Origin: Lysinibacillus contaminans
GTDB lineage: Bacteria; Bacillota; Bacilli; Bacillales_A; Planococcaceae
Assembly (NCBI RefSeq): GCF_001278945.1
Contig: NZ_LGRV01000003.1
Location: 1,860,001 to 1,924,000, forward strand
DNA length: 64,000 nucleotides
Reading direction: 5' to 3'
The stretch's first letter is position 1. Each line of letters begins with the position of its first letter. Of this stretch, positions 56,174 to 64,000 are shown piece after piece. The notes beneath the pieces are model-generated. The model saw only the letters and a program-made list of their open reading frames with translations, did not search any database and was not told the DNA's origin. The position numbers and the translations under genes are program-made.

Positions 56174-56240
56174 GTTGATTTTCGTTCCGGCTGGAGGCTT
56201 TCTGAGGGGCGCCTGATCCCTCACCTCCACTACAATCAAC
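56174..56240. repeat. Internally deleted copy of the ~130-bp repeat
   Basis: The outer arms (TTGATTTTCGTTCCGGCTGG and CCTCCACTACAATCAA) are present but the central GCTCGCTCCAGGGTCTC part is missing. Confidence 0.65.
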
Positions 56241-56404
56241 AAGCAATCTAAACTTAATATGCATTATCATTCTGCCCTAGGTATAAGGAGACGACTCTCA
56301 GTTAGATCAAGGACATGTTTTGGAAACGTCCCAATTATTTGATGAAAAGAAAAATTGCAGAAAAAGAGGTAGAAACGACAACATTTGAGGTGTTTGATCT
56401 GCGG

Positions 56405-56856
56405 TGCAAATTGAAGGTGGAAATTCCTTATAAATTTCACCTTCTAGTAATCTTTGAAAAGCTCGAATCTTACTTTTGCCAGAAACTAATAGGAGAATGT
56501 CCTTACTTCTCAAAATTGCAGAAATCCCTATTGTAATGCATGTGTAGGGGCTGTATTTATTGTAAAGAAGAATCGATAATTAGCTTTTCGAGTAGAATAA
56601 TCTAGTTCCACGATATGATTTTTGAATTTAAAAGAGGTACCTAGTTTATCAAACCTAATATGATCATTTTGGTCAAACCCTAAAACCTTTAAATCGATTC
56701 CCACATTTTGTTCAATTAATAATTCATAACGATTGCATTCGTTATCTAAGTCATCTTAAATTCCATCGGGAAGAAAACATTATTTGGTAAAAATATAAAA
56801 AAGATACTAACTAGTTTCGTTGTCTAGATTCATAGCACATATTCAGCTAAATTAAA
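56405..56856 (-). pseudogene. nagB: nagB pseudogene (glucosamine-6-phosphate deaminase)
   Basis: Pieces of NagB can be read in order in different frames: FNLAEYV and NLDNET, then NRYELLIEQNVGIDLKVLGF and GTSFKFKNHIVELDYSTRKA plus NYRFFF, and finally ITIGISAILRSKDILLLVSG then KSKIRAFQRLLEGEIYKEFP. At least two frameshifts and an in-frame TAA near 56756 break it, and about the first 70 codons, including the phosphate-binding loop, are gone. It lies directly after nagA, where an intact nagB is often found. The rest of the gap 55944-56902 holds only the deleted repeat at 56174 and an unrecognised short frame around 56315-56400. Confidence 0.8.
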
Positions 56857-56902
56857 GGAACGTTTGTATTGCGTAGGGAATGGTCTTCTACTAAATTCAT
56901 CG

Positions 56903-58090
56903 TCAAAATGCACCCTTTTTTTGATAAGATAAAACCCCTCTACAAAATGTCATAAGTACATCGTACTCACTGTTTAAAACAACTAAATCTGCATCTTTCC
57001 CTACTCTAATACTTCCCTTACGATCACTAATATTTAACTGCTTTGCAGGATTCGTTGATGTCATTTTAATGACATCGGCGAGGTTACAGCCATCACAATA
57101 ATTCAGCATATTTTTCATTGCATCATTTAGCTTTAATACACTGCCCGCTAATGCACCATTCTCTAATACAGCCATTCCATCTTTAACACTTACCAATTGA
57201 CCCCCTAAATCATATTCTCCATTTTTCAAACATTTTGCCCTCATTGAATCTGTAATTAAAATGAGTTTTTCGCTATTTTTGTTTCTATATGCTAACTGTA
57301 TCATCTCAGGACATACATGGATTCCATCTACAATTAACTCTGCATATAGTTCTTCAAGAAGCAAAGCAGCACCCACAACCCCAGGCTCTCTATGATGCAA
57401 TCCTTTCATTTGATTAAATAAATGAGTTACTTGCGTTACACCGGCTTCGATACCCTTTTTCACATCAGTGAATTTCGCATCAGAATGTCCTATCGAAATA
57501 ACCACACCATTCTGTTTAAGGTAACGGATTAGTTCCAATCCACCCTTTTGCTCTGGAGCCATCGTGACTAGCTTGATTGATCTTTCAGCTAGTTTTTGCC
57601 ATTTTTCAAACAGTGGAATTTCAGGCGAGATAATATACTCTACTGGTTGTGCTCCAGCCATGCTAGGATTTACAAATGGTCCTTCAAGATGTACACCAAG
57701 GATTTCTGATTGACCTGGTTTTTGATAATTTTTTATAAAGTTAGCTGTATTTTTTAAGGCTTTTGAAATATTTTCATCAGATTGGGTCATTGTGGTTGCT
57801 AAAAAGGCCGTTGTACCTTCCTGCGGCAATGCTTTGACCATCGTTTCCAGTGATGCAATTTCTCCATCCATTACATCAGCGCCAGCCGTTCCATGGATAT
57901 GAATATCAATCATGCCAGGAATCACTACTTGTCCTTGTAAATCGATAACATTGGATTGGTCATCCGCCTTATACTTGCTCATCCATCCTGTTTCTTTAAT
58001 TTCCATTCCTTTAATCTTAATGAATCCATCGGGAATAATCTGATTCTCTTCATAAATTTTTGCATTTATTAAAACAATTGATGTATCCAT
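56903..58090 (-). CDS. nagA: N-acetylglucosamine-6-phosphate deacetylase
   Basis: A 395-residue amidohydrolase that turns GlcNAc-6-phosphate into GlcN-6-phosphate plus acetate. Visible landmarks are the HxH metal pair in GMIDIHIHGTAGADVMDG near residue 63, the metal Glu in GVHLEGPFVNPSMAGA near 135, ISIGHSDA near 200, VTHLFNQMKGLHHREPG near 222 and the catalytic Asp in LITDSMRA near 280. AAGGAGGAAA precedes the ATG. It is the fifth step of the sialic acid pathway here, 82 bases after the RpiR gene. The following nagB is dead, so GlcN-6-phosphate must be deaminated by an enzyme encoded elsewhere. Confidence 0.92.
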   Translation of the reverse strand: MDTSIVLINAKIYEENQIIPDGFIKIKGMEIKETGWMSKYKADDQSNVIDLQGQVVIPGMIDIHIHGTAGADVMDGEIASLETMVKALPQEGTTAFLATTMTQSDENISKALKNTANFIKNYQKPGQSEILGVHLEGPFVNPSMAGAQPVEYIISPEIPLFEKWQKLAERSIKLVTMAPEQKGGLELIRYLKQNGVVISIGHSDAKFTDVKKGIEAGVTQVTHLFNQMKGLHHREPGVVGAALLLEELYAELIVDGIHVCPEMIQLAYRNKNSEKLILITDSMRAKCLKNGEYDLGGQLVSVKDGMAVLENGALAGSVLKLNDAMKNMLNYCDGCNLADVIKMTSTNPAKQLNISDRKGSIRVGKDADLVVLNSEYDVLMTFCRGVLSYQKKGAF

Positions 58091-58172
58091 CTTATTTTCC
58101 TCCTTCTTTATGCAACTGACGTTACCCCATTCTTAACAGGCAACAAGCCCCCCCACCGATGGGAGTTTCGCT

Positions 58173-59027
58173 TTATAACATTTTTTCAATTACAGCTTTA
58201 GCAGTTAGTTCTTTGTTGTGAACTGCTTCCTTATTGGTTCTTTTAAAATATTCAAAGTAGAGCAGATCTAAAAGATAAAGCTGTGCTATCTTTGCAGATA
58301 GACTCCCCCCTTGAAGCGGGCCTTCATTCGCACCGCAAAGCAAGGTAATATCCGAGAAACTTGTCAAAGGAGATTTGGCAAATCTAGTGATTGAAATAAT
58401 TTTTGCTCCTCTTTCTTTTGCTACTTTTGCCACTTCAATAGTATCTTTCGTTGAACCAGAATAGGAGATTAGGATAGCTACATCTTTCTCTGTCATTAAA
58501 GCAGCAGACATTACTTGAAGATGTGAATCTAGGGAACATTCTGTTTTATTGGTAATTCTCATAAACTTATTCTTTGCTTCCATTGCTGTCATTAAGGATG
58601 TACCTACCCCAAAAAAATGAATTCTTTCCGCTTGGACCATACTTTCAACCGCATTGGAAATATTATTTTCTGTGATTAAGTTAAAGGTTTCTGTAAGTGC
58701 ATTTATATTTGAAGATAAAGCTTTAGATGCTAGTTCCTCAATTGTGTCTTGCATTGTAATCATGCTGGAGAGTTGTGGGGTTTCGTTATCAAGGGAAATA
58801 CTATGAGCTAAAACAATTTTAAATTCTTGGTATCCTTTCAGATCCATCGTCTTGCAAAATCTAAAAACACTTGATTCACCCACGTTACACGCATCTGCTA
58901 AATCAGTGATTGACATGTAAATAACGCCTTTTATATTTTCAAGAATATAATCAGCTACCTTTTTTTCAGTGTTAGTAAATGAATTGTACCTTGAATGAAT
59001 AAGTGTAAATATATCCTGGTTTGCCAT
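58173..59027 (-). CDS. RpiR/MurR family transcriptional regulator
   Basis: A 284-residue regulator with an N-terminal RpiR helix-turn-helix (FTNTEKKVADYILENIKGVI then DLADACNVGESSVFRFCKTM) and a C-terminal SIS sugar-phosphate-binding domain (IHFFGVGTSLMTAMEAKNKF, then VAILISYSGSTKDTIEVAKV). Its ligand is probably ManNAc-6-phosphate, GlcNAc-6-phosphate or GlcN-6-phosphate. AAGGAGTTCC precedes the ATG. It is embedded in the sialic acid operon, 23 bases after nanK, which is the usual place for the local repressor. Confidence 0.88.
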   Translation of the reverse strand: MANQDIFTLIHSRYNSFTNTEKKVADYILENIKGVIYMSITDLADACNVGESSVFRFCKTMDLKGYQEFKIVLAHSISLDNETPQLSSMITMQDTIEELASKALSSNINALTETFNLITENNISNAVESMVQAERIHFFGVGTSLMTAMEAKNKFMRITNKTECSLDSHLQVMSAALMTEKDVAILISYSGSTKDTIEVAKVAKERGAKIISITRFAKSPLTSFSDITLLCGANEGPLQGGSLSAKIAQLYLLDLLYFEYFKRTNKEAVHNKELTAKAVIEKML

Positions 59028-59050
59028 TTGGGAACTCCTTCTTATTTATT

Positions 59051-59929
59051 TCATCTTAAATGTAGTGATACTGCACCAAGCACTCCAGCTTTATTTCCTA
59101 GAGAGGCCTTCAAAATTTTCACATCTGAAAAGCTCTCCATCGTTAATTCTAGAACTTTACTTGATATCATATTTACAACACTTTCCTGCTCCATAATTCC
59201 GCCACCTATAATAATAGCCGGGGGGTTAAAAATGTGGATAAGAGAAGTGAGACCTAACGCTACTTCTTCAACCCACTCGTGGAGAACCATTGCTAGACTT
59301 TTGTCCCCCTGGTCTAGTCTTTCAAAAATAACACGACCATTTATAAAATCAGGATGTATTTCCTTTGCCCTTTTTATTAAAGCCGTTGTTGAAGCGTATG
59401 TTTCATAGCAACCTGCCTTACCACAGTTACACTTATTTCCGAAAGGATGAGTAATGATGTGCCCAAATTCCGCTGCAAGGCCATTATGTCCCTTATAAAC
59501 TTTAGAATCTATTACAATAGCACCGCCAATACCTGTACCAAATGTCAAACAAAGAAAATCATCAAACTTCTTTGCACTCCCAAAGTACCTTTCCCCTAAA
59601 GCAGCTGCATTTACATCATTTTCAACTTTAACAGGAACCTTAAATTGATTCTCTAGAATCTCCTTTAATTTCGTACCTGTATAGTTAGGAATATTTTCAT
59701 TGGCATAAATGATCGAACCCTCTATACTATTAACCTGCCCTGCAGTGCTTATGCCAATCGCATCAAAGTTCTGGAATTCGCTAATTATATTAATTAGTTT
59801 TTCAACTAAATATTTTCCGCCTTTTTTACTTTCCGTATCGAATTCTTTAAATACTTCTATCTTGCCATCTTTATCAGAGATTCCAACTTTTATAGATGTT
59901 CCACCAATATCGGCTGCTAATATTTTCAC
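59051..59929 (-). CDS. nanK: ROK family kinase, probable N-acetylmannosamine kinase
   Basis: A 292-residue ROK sugar kinase. The phosphate-binding loop is [13 protein letters not shown] at the start, the catalytic region reads [19 protein letters not shown], and [10 protein letters not shown] follows. The ROK zinc motif is [20 protein letters not shown] near residue 165. It would phosphorylate ManNAc at O6, the step before NanE. I favour the GTG at 59929, which lies 8 bases after AGAGG; an ATG 9 bases further 5' abuts that site. A damaged partial copy lies upstream at 61195-61551, with the same start region. Confidence 0.85.
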   Translation of the reverse strand: MKILAADIGGTSIKVGISDKDGKIEVFKEFDTESKKGGKYLVEKLINIISEFQNFDAIGISTAGQVNSIEGSIIYANENIPNYTGTKLKEILENQFKVPVKVENDVNAAALGERYFGSAKKFDDFLCLTFGTGIGGAIVIDSKVYKGHNGLAAEFGHIITHPFGNKCNCGKAGCYETYASTTALIKRAKEIHPDFINGRVIFERLDQGDKSLAMVLHEWVEEVALGLTSLIHIFNPPAIIIGGGIMEQESVVNMISSKVLELTMESFSDVKILKASLGNKAGVLGAVSLHLR

Positions 59930-59977
59930 TTTAGTCATCCTCTACACATAGCCTGAAAATAGCTTTTGTTTTTTTAC

Positions 59978-60009
59978 AGTGGTACCTTTCATTCCTGAAA
60001 GATACCACT
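59978..60009 (-). other. Stem-loop between nanOx and nanK
   Basis: AGTGGTA(C/T)CTTTC pairs with GAAAG(A/G)TACCACT almost perfectly. No T-run follows on the minus strand, so it is more likely an mRNA processing or stability element than a terminator. Confidence 0.4.
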
Positions 60010-60018
60010 CAACAGTTG

Positions 60019-61128
60019 TTACTTATTGATTATCTCTGATAATTCTACTTTTCTATCTTCAGCTAATGACTTAGTACATGCATCTGCTGTCGCTATTGCT
60101 TCAAGCGCCGCTACACCATTTGTCAATTTTTCAAATTCCTCGGTAACTTCCCCACCATTTAGAATATCGTGTAAATAAATCATTTCTTTGTCAATACATG
60201 TTTCAAGCCATAGTGGTGCTCTTGTTCCAGGTTTACCATAAGCAATTGCACCATCCATTCCACGACCAGTATAAATGTCTGTCCGGTCATTATCTTCTTC
60301 CACACTATCATGTATTAAGAATGTACTCTTTTCTTGACCATCTACATGTAATGTGCCTCCACAGTGGAATAAGTCTAATTTAATTGCACCTTTTGTTCCT
60401 TCGATTAACACATAGTGTTCTCCCCAACGGAAAGCTGAGCCATATTCCATTGTTGCATACCGCTTATTATCAAATTCTAAATTTAAAATCAGCATATCAT
60501 CTTCATCGCCCCAATTCTCATGTTCGTGAGCAACATTTCCACCTACCATTGTTACTTTCTTCGGCATTCCACCCATAATAAATTGTATACAATCTAATTC
60601 ATGGATGTGGTGATATAAATGCCCGCCTGATTTATCACGGAATTTCTTCCAAGATACTTCTTTTTGAATTGGTTCCCATCCAGTTCTAGCCGCTTTACAA
60701 TAAAGCACGTCGCCAATCACGCCATCTTCAATCAATTTTTTCGCATGTTGAACCCCATTAAAGAAGTTCATAATGTGTCCTGCCATAAACATTACATTAT
60801 TTTCTTTACAGGCATCTACCATAGCTTTACAATCTTCATAAGATAGAGAAATCGGTTTTTCACAAAACACATGTTTACCGTTTTCAGCAGCTTTTACTAC
60901 TGGTTCAAGATGTAAATAATTTGGTGATGCAACTATAACACAATCCACATCTTCTCTTTGTACTAATTCATCTAGGCTTCCACATACATCTGCGCCTAAC
61001 TCTTCAGCTACCGATTCTGCATTATATGGGTCAAATACTGCTGTAATTTTTGCATCTTCTATTTTGTTCAATGACCTTGCTAAATCTGCTCCAAAATATC
61101 CTGTTCCAACTACTGCATACTTTATCAT
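60019..61128 (-). CDS. Gfo/Idh/MocA oxidoreductase, YjhC/NanOx-like (2,7-anhydro-Neu5Ac oxidoreductase candidate)
   Basis: A 369-residue NAD-dependent oxidoreductase. The N-terminal Rossmann fold reads YAVVGTGYFGADLARSLNK, followed by VIVASPNYLHLEPVVKAAEN and the EKP motif (Glu90-Lys91-Pro92). The C-terminal domain has FMAGHIMNFFNGVQHAKKLI and GGHLYHHIHELDC (residues 168-180, His-rich active site). From memory the whole sequence closely resembles E. coli YjhC, which converts 2,7-anhydro-Neu5Ac to Neu5Ac in a redox-neutral NAD-dependent reaction, as does R. gnavus NanOx. The position between nanE and nanK supports that role. AAGGGTAGTG precedes the ATG. Confidence 0.8.
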   Translation of the reverse strand: MIKYAVVGTGYFGADLARSLNKIEDAKITAVFDPYNAESVAEELGADVCGSLDELVQREDVDCVIVASPNYLHLEPVVKAAENGKHVFCEKPISLSYEDCKAMVDACKENNVMFMAGHIMNFFNGVQHAKKLIEDGVIGDVLYCKAARTGWEPIQKEVSWKKFRDKSGGHLYHHIHELDCIQFIMGGMPKKVTMVGGNVAHEHENWGDEDDMLILNLEFDNKRYATMEYGSAFRWGEHYVLIEGTKGAIKLDLFHCGGTLHVDGQEKSTFLIHDSVEEDNDRTDIYTGRGMDGAIAYGKPGTRAPLWLETCIDKEMIYLHDILNGGEVTEEFEKLTNGVAALEAIATADACTKSLAEDRKVELSEIINK

Positions 61129-61194
61129 CTAGATCACTACCCTTTTATTGTAATAATTCTTCAATTGTAAACGACATGTACGGTGTTACATCTT

Positions 61195-61551
61195 TCATGT
61201 GCAACTCGTTGCGTGACCATGAATCAAATTTTTCATAGAATTTTCTACCGTTTCTTGAGTGATATGGTACCTGTAGTTAGGACACTTGTAAAAGATTGTT
61301 TTATCTACTGAACAGGAACCCCAAATTGATTCTCTTATACTATTAACTGGTCCTACAATGCTTATGCCAATCATATCAAAGCCCTGGAATTCACTTATTA
61401 TCTTAATTAGTTTTTCAACTAAATATTTTCCACCTTTTTTACTTTCTGTATCGAATTCTTTAAATACATCAAACTTCCCAGCTTGGTCGGAGATGCCAGC
61501 TTTTATAGGTGTCCCACCAATATAAGCCGCTAATATTTTCACTTTAGTCAT
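61195..61551 (-). pseudogene. Damaged partial duplicate of nanK
   Basis: The first 75 codons nearly repeat nanK ([20 protein letters not shown] is identical), but the key phosphate loop reads AAYIGGTPIK instead of [10 protein letters not shown], losing the catalytic-loop Asp. After SIVGPVNSIR the sequence is scrambled: short blocks from further along nanK are joined by deletions, and the frame ends with unrelated text. No zinc motif or second domain is present. It lies between nanE and the NanOx-like gene. Confidence 0.85.
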
Positions 61552-61600
61552 CCTCAGCCTATATCCTTTAAATACCTTTTGAAAAAGGATTTATTCTTGA

Positions 61601-62296
61601 TCAATTGACTTGAATTGCATGAATAAATCTTTTTGTAATCTCCATTGGTCTAGTAATCGCCGTACCCACTACCGCTGTATGAACGCCTAAATCGAAAACA
61701 CGCTTCAGTTCCTCCGGAGTCCAAATTCCCCCTTCAGCGATGACAGGAATCGGGAAATCCTTGACTAAGCGTTCCATTAACGCTAAATTCGGTAAATGAT
61801 GATGTTTTGTATATTCCGTATAACCGCTTAATGTTGTACCTAAGCAATCAAACCCTAATGCATACGCCTCTTTTGCTTCTTCGTAGGTCGAGCAGTCCGC
61901 CATAAAAATTTGGTCTTTATATGTTGCTCTTATTTCTGGAAATACTTCGCTTATCGTCTTTCCATCTGGCCGAATTCTTTTCGTTGCATCTAGTGCGATA
62001 ATTTCGACACCTTCTTGATAAAGAAGTTCAATTTCTTTGTTCGTCGGTGTGATAAAAACATCCGAACCTTCATAAACCGCTTTAATAATACCGATGATCG
62101 GTAACTCTACGGTTTTCTTTATTTCCCTAATATCCTCAACGCTATTTGCACGGATTCCCTTCGCCCCTCCACACATTGCTGCATAAGCCATTTTACTCAT
62201 AATAAAAGGGCTATGAAGGGGTTCTTCTGGCAACGCTTGACAGGAAACAATTAGCTGACCCTTAATTTGATTAACTATTTTTTGCTTATTATTCAT
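61601..62296 (-). CDS. nanE: N-acylglucosamine-6-phosphate 2-epimerase
   Basis: A 231-residue TIM-barrel epimerase that converts ManNAc-6-phosphate to GlcNAc-6-phosphate. Landmarks: LIVSCQALPEEPLHSPFIMS at the start, GAKGIRANSVEDI near residue 45, LPIIGIIKAVYEGSDVFITP with the conserved Lys near 73, IIALDATKRIRPDG near 100, MADCSTYEEA, and the catalytic Glu in IPVIAEGGIWTPEEL near 190. GGAGATGTG precedes the ATG. It is 26 bases downstream of the second ABC permease and clearly cotranscribed with it. Confidence 0.93.
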   Translation of the reverse strand: MNNKQKIVNQIKGQLIVSCQALPEEPLHSPFIMSKMAYAAMCGGAKGIRANSVEDIREIKKTVELPIIGIIKAVYEGSDVFITPTNKEIELLYQEGVEIIALDATKRIRPDGKTISEVFPEIRATYKDQIFMADCSTYEEAKEAYALGFDCLGTTLSGYTEYTKHHHLPNLALMERLVKDFPIPVIAEGGIWTPEELKRVFDLGVHTAVVGTAITRPMEITKRFIHAIQVN

Positions 62297-62322
62297 TTAC
62301 ACACATCTCCACGTATAAAATA

Positions 62323-63159
62323 TTACTTATCTGCTCCAAGTGTAATTCCTTTTGTAAAGTACTTCTGGAAGAAGATGAATATAAGTAACATAGGAATTGC
62401 TGCTACAGTTGCACCAGCCATCTTATAAGCAAAGTTTGGATTTAAATCTTGCATTAATGTTGCAATCCCAACCATTAATGTTTTCGAATTTTCACTTTGA
62501 CCGACTACAAGTTGCCATAAATAGTCATTCCATACTTGAACAAAGTTAAGAATAAATAATGCACCAATACCCGGTTTAGCTAGAGGTAACATGATTTTAT
62601 AAAAAATCTTAAATTCACTCGCTCCGTCAATTTTCGCAGCTTCTCTCAATGAGTCTGGAACTGTATCAAAAAATCCTTTCAGTAAAAATACACCAAATGC
62701 TGTTGCTACGTTAGGAAAAATCATGCCACTTAGCGTATTGACCATACCAAAGTCTTGAATAATTCTAAACAGCGGAACAATCATGACCTCTTTCGGAATC
62801 ATTAAACTTGAAATAAAAATTACGAAAATGATATTTTTCCCTTTAAACTGTAATTTTGAAAACGCATAAGCTGCGAGAGAGCTCACAATAATTAACAAAA
62901 AAGTAGACACAATCGCTACAAATAAACTATTATACGCCCATGTAAAAGCAGGTTGATTATTAAAAACATCTACATAGTTACTCAAAGTAAAGGTTGCTGG
63001 AAACCAATCTGGCGGCATTTTCACAACGTCAGAGCTATTTTTAAAAGAACTTGTTACAAGCCAATAAAGAGGGAACAAACTTAAAACAGCAAAAAATAGT
63101 ACGATGCAATTTGCGATAATATCAATTTTTTCTTTTTTCTTACCTCTATTTTTAAACAT
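62323..63159 (-). CDS. Carbohydrate ABC transporter permease (MalG-like)
   Basis: A 278-residue inner-membrane permease with six helices. It begins with the cytoplasmic KNRGKKKEKIDI and first helix IVLFFAVLSLFPLYWLVTSS, then FPATFTLSNYVDVFNNQPAF. The EAA loop that meets the ATPase reads DSLREAAKIDGASEFKIFYK then IMLPLAKPGIGALF near residue 190. The ATG at 63159 has AGAGGTGATT; earlier in-frame starts overlap that site. It pairs with the permease immediately upstream, 12 bases away. Context with nan genes points to a sialic acid substrate, free or anhydro. Confidence 0.9.
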   Translation of the reverse strand: MFKNRGKKKEKIDIIANCIVLFFAVLSLFPLYWLVTSSFKNSSDVVKMPPDWFPATFTLSNYVDVFNNQPAFTWAYNSLFVAIVSTFLLIIVSSLAAYAFSKLQFKGKNIIFVIFISSLMIPKEVMIVPLFRIIQDFGMVNTLSGMIFPNVATAFGVFLLKGFFDTVPDSLREAAKIDGASEFKIFYKIMLPLAKPGIGALFILNFVQVWNDYLWQLVVGQSENSKTLMVGIATLMQDLNPNFAYKMAGATVAAIPMLLIFIFFQKYFTKGITLGADK

Positions 63160-63171
63160 AACCAATCACCT

Positions 63172-64000
63172 CTAATTGTTCTTAAACATAGCTCTTAGCT
63201 GTGGAATCGATAGAGCCAATGTTAGTAAGAACATAATGACACCTACAGCTGATGCTATACCTAGCTGATTGTACTTGAAGGCATTATTATATAAATAGTA
63301 CATAAGCGTTGTAGATGCGTTGTTTGGTCCACCGCCCGTTAATAGTTGGATAACAACGAATATCTTCAAAACTGCAATAATATTCATAATGATAATGTAA
63401 ATAGTTGTTGGCTTAACCATTGGAATAATGATTTTAAAGACTATTTTCAATTTACTAGCACCATCTACTTCGGCTGCTTCTAACGTTTCCTTTGGCACCC
63501 CTATCATCGAAGCGATGTATAAGATAATGGCTTGACCGACATTCGTTGCAAATGTTACGAAAATAATAACTGGTAAAACCAACCTCGTATCACCCAAAAA
63601 ATTAACTGAAGCTATCTCTAACTCCCTTGCCATGAAAGGAATTAAACCGTTCGCTGGATTTAGTAGGAAGCTCCAAATCATACTCATGACTACCATGGAA
63701 ACCATGACAGGAATATAATATGCACCCCTAATAAAAGACACATATTTAGCATTTTTATCGAAAATTGTAGCGGAAACAAAAAGTGCAAAACCAACTGTTA
63801 ATGCTACGATGAAGACAACAAAAATAACTGTATTAATAGTAGATTGTACAAAAACTGGATCACTAAATAATCGTTTATAGTTTTCTAACCCGACAAATAC
63901 TTCATCCTGATAGTTTATTTTAAATAAACTTAATCTGACCCCTTCCATGATTGGGTACACTAAAAAGATTAAGAAAAATAAAATTTGAGGTGCGATAAAC
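63172..64000 (-). CDS. Carbohydrate ABC transporter permease (MalF-like), cut by the window edge
   Basis: At least 276 residues; the gene runs off the right edge with its start outside. The visible part begins FIAPQILFFLIFLVYPIMEG, typical of the first helix of sugar permeases, then LSLFKINYQDEVFVGLENYK. The EAA loop is PKETLEAAEVDGASKLKIVF then KIIIPMVKP near the C-terminal third. It forms the importer with the following permease. The substrate-binding protein, and probably nanA or a sialidase, should lie beyond 64000; the ATPase may be a shared MsmK-type protein encoded elsewhere. Confidence 0.88.
   Translation of the reverse strand, partial: FIAPQILFFLIFLVYPIMEGVRLSLFKINYQDEVFVGLENYKRLFSDPVFVQSTINTVIFVVFIVALTVGFALFVSATIFDKNAKYVSFIRGAYYIPVMVSMVVMSMIWSFLLNPANGLIPFMARELEIASVNFLGDTRLVLPVIIFVTFATNVGQAIILYIASMIGVPKETLEAAEVDGASKLKIVFKIIIPMVKPTTIYIIIMNIIAVLKIFVVIQLLTGGGPNNASTTLMYYLYNNAFKYNQLGIASAVGVIMFLLTLALSIPQLRAMFKNN

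Noticed and set aside
56315-56536. 73-residue plus-strand frame starting MFWKRPNYLMKRK
   Set aside because: Its second half is antisense to the nagB pseudogene, and no family or ribosome binding site supports the first half.
59978-60009. Terminator between nanOx and nanK
   Set aside because: The stem is good, but no T-run follows on the minus strand; listed as a stem-loop instead.

Overview
This 64 kb window has low G+C, strong Gram-positive ribosome binding sites (AGGAGG/GGGGG) and many hairpin-plus-T-run terminators. B. subtilis-type neighbourhoods (citS-citT-citM, DbpA/YxiN helicase, PucR regulators, hydroxybutyrate dehydrogenase beside GntP permeases) together with SLH-domain relics and DUF1540/DUF5658 proteins point to Bacillota, most likely a Lysinibacillus/Solibacillus-like member of the Bacillaceae/Caryophanaceae. 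This placement is inference. I see no rRNA, tRNA, CRISPR array, prophage or intact insertion sequence.

Layout. 0-1.7 kb: a DUF1540 protein, an MFS transporter with an internal deletion, and a relic of an RNase H tail. 1.7-6.7 kb: 3-hydroxybutyrate use (two GntP permeases flanking an SDR dehydrogenase, with a divergent LysR regulator). 6.9-10.7 kb: citrate uptake (CitM transporter with CitS/CitT two-component system). 11-20.2 kb: single genes (secreted phosphodiesterase/nucleotide pyrophosphatase, quinone oxidoreductase, RNase H-like protein, DbpA-type helicase, HAD phosphatase, VanW lipoprotein). 20.4-24.3 kb: a decaying cell-surface locus with an intact collagen-like protein, a frameshifted beta-helix protein, a DUF3238 protein and three SLH-domain relics. 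24.5-35.8 kb: MalT-like regulator, LysM-CAP protein, a seven-helix PaxB-like terpene cyclase candidate, a laccase-domain protein, a DUF4358/MBOAT/DHHW acyltransferase operon, and DUF2798 plus TetR genes. 36-50 kb: an essentially complete reductive pyrimidine catabolic pathway (NCS1 permease, PreA, PreT, dihydropyrimidinase, carbamoyl-beta-alanine hydrolase, two PucR regulators, class III aminotransferase, CoA-acylating semialdehyde dehydrogenase), which would take uracil to acetyl-CoA by way of beta-alanine. 50-54.6 kb: TerD/TerA protein, OFA-family MFS, YbgA and BRCT proteins, and an IS4-type transposase relic. 54.8-64 kb: sialic acid catabolism (secreted NanM-like mutarotase, NagA, RpiR regulator, ROK kinase, a YjhC/NanOx-like oxidoreductase, NanE and two ABC sugar permeases; the cluster runs off the right edge).

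The most interesting unit is the sialic acid cluster. The Gfo/Idh/MocA protein resembles E. coli YjhC, the enzyme that opens 2,7-anhydro-Neu5Ac, and it lies among an ABC importer, nanE and nanK. This suggests that the organism feeds on the product of intramolecular trans-sialidases. The same cluster carries two decayed pieces: a nagB pseudogene directly after nagA, and a scrambled partial copy of nanK.

Intergenic DNA holds at least seven copies of an imperfectly palindromic element of about 130 bp, three copies of a short AAAACCGCACTTACTT-type repeat, and a 41-bp tandem repeat.
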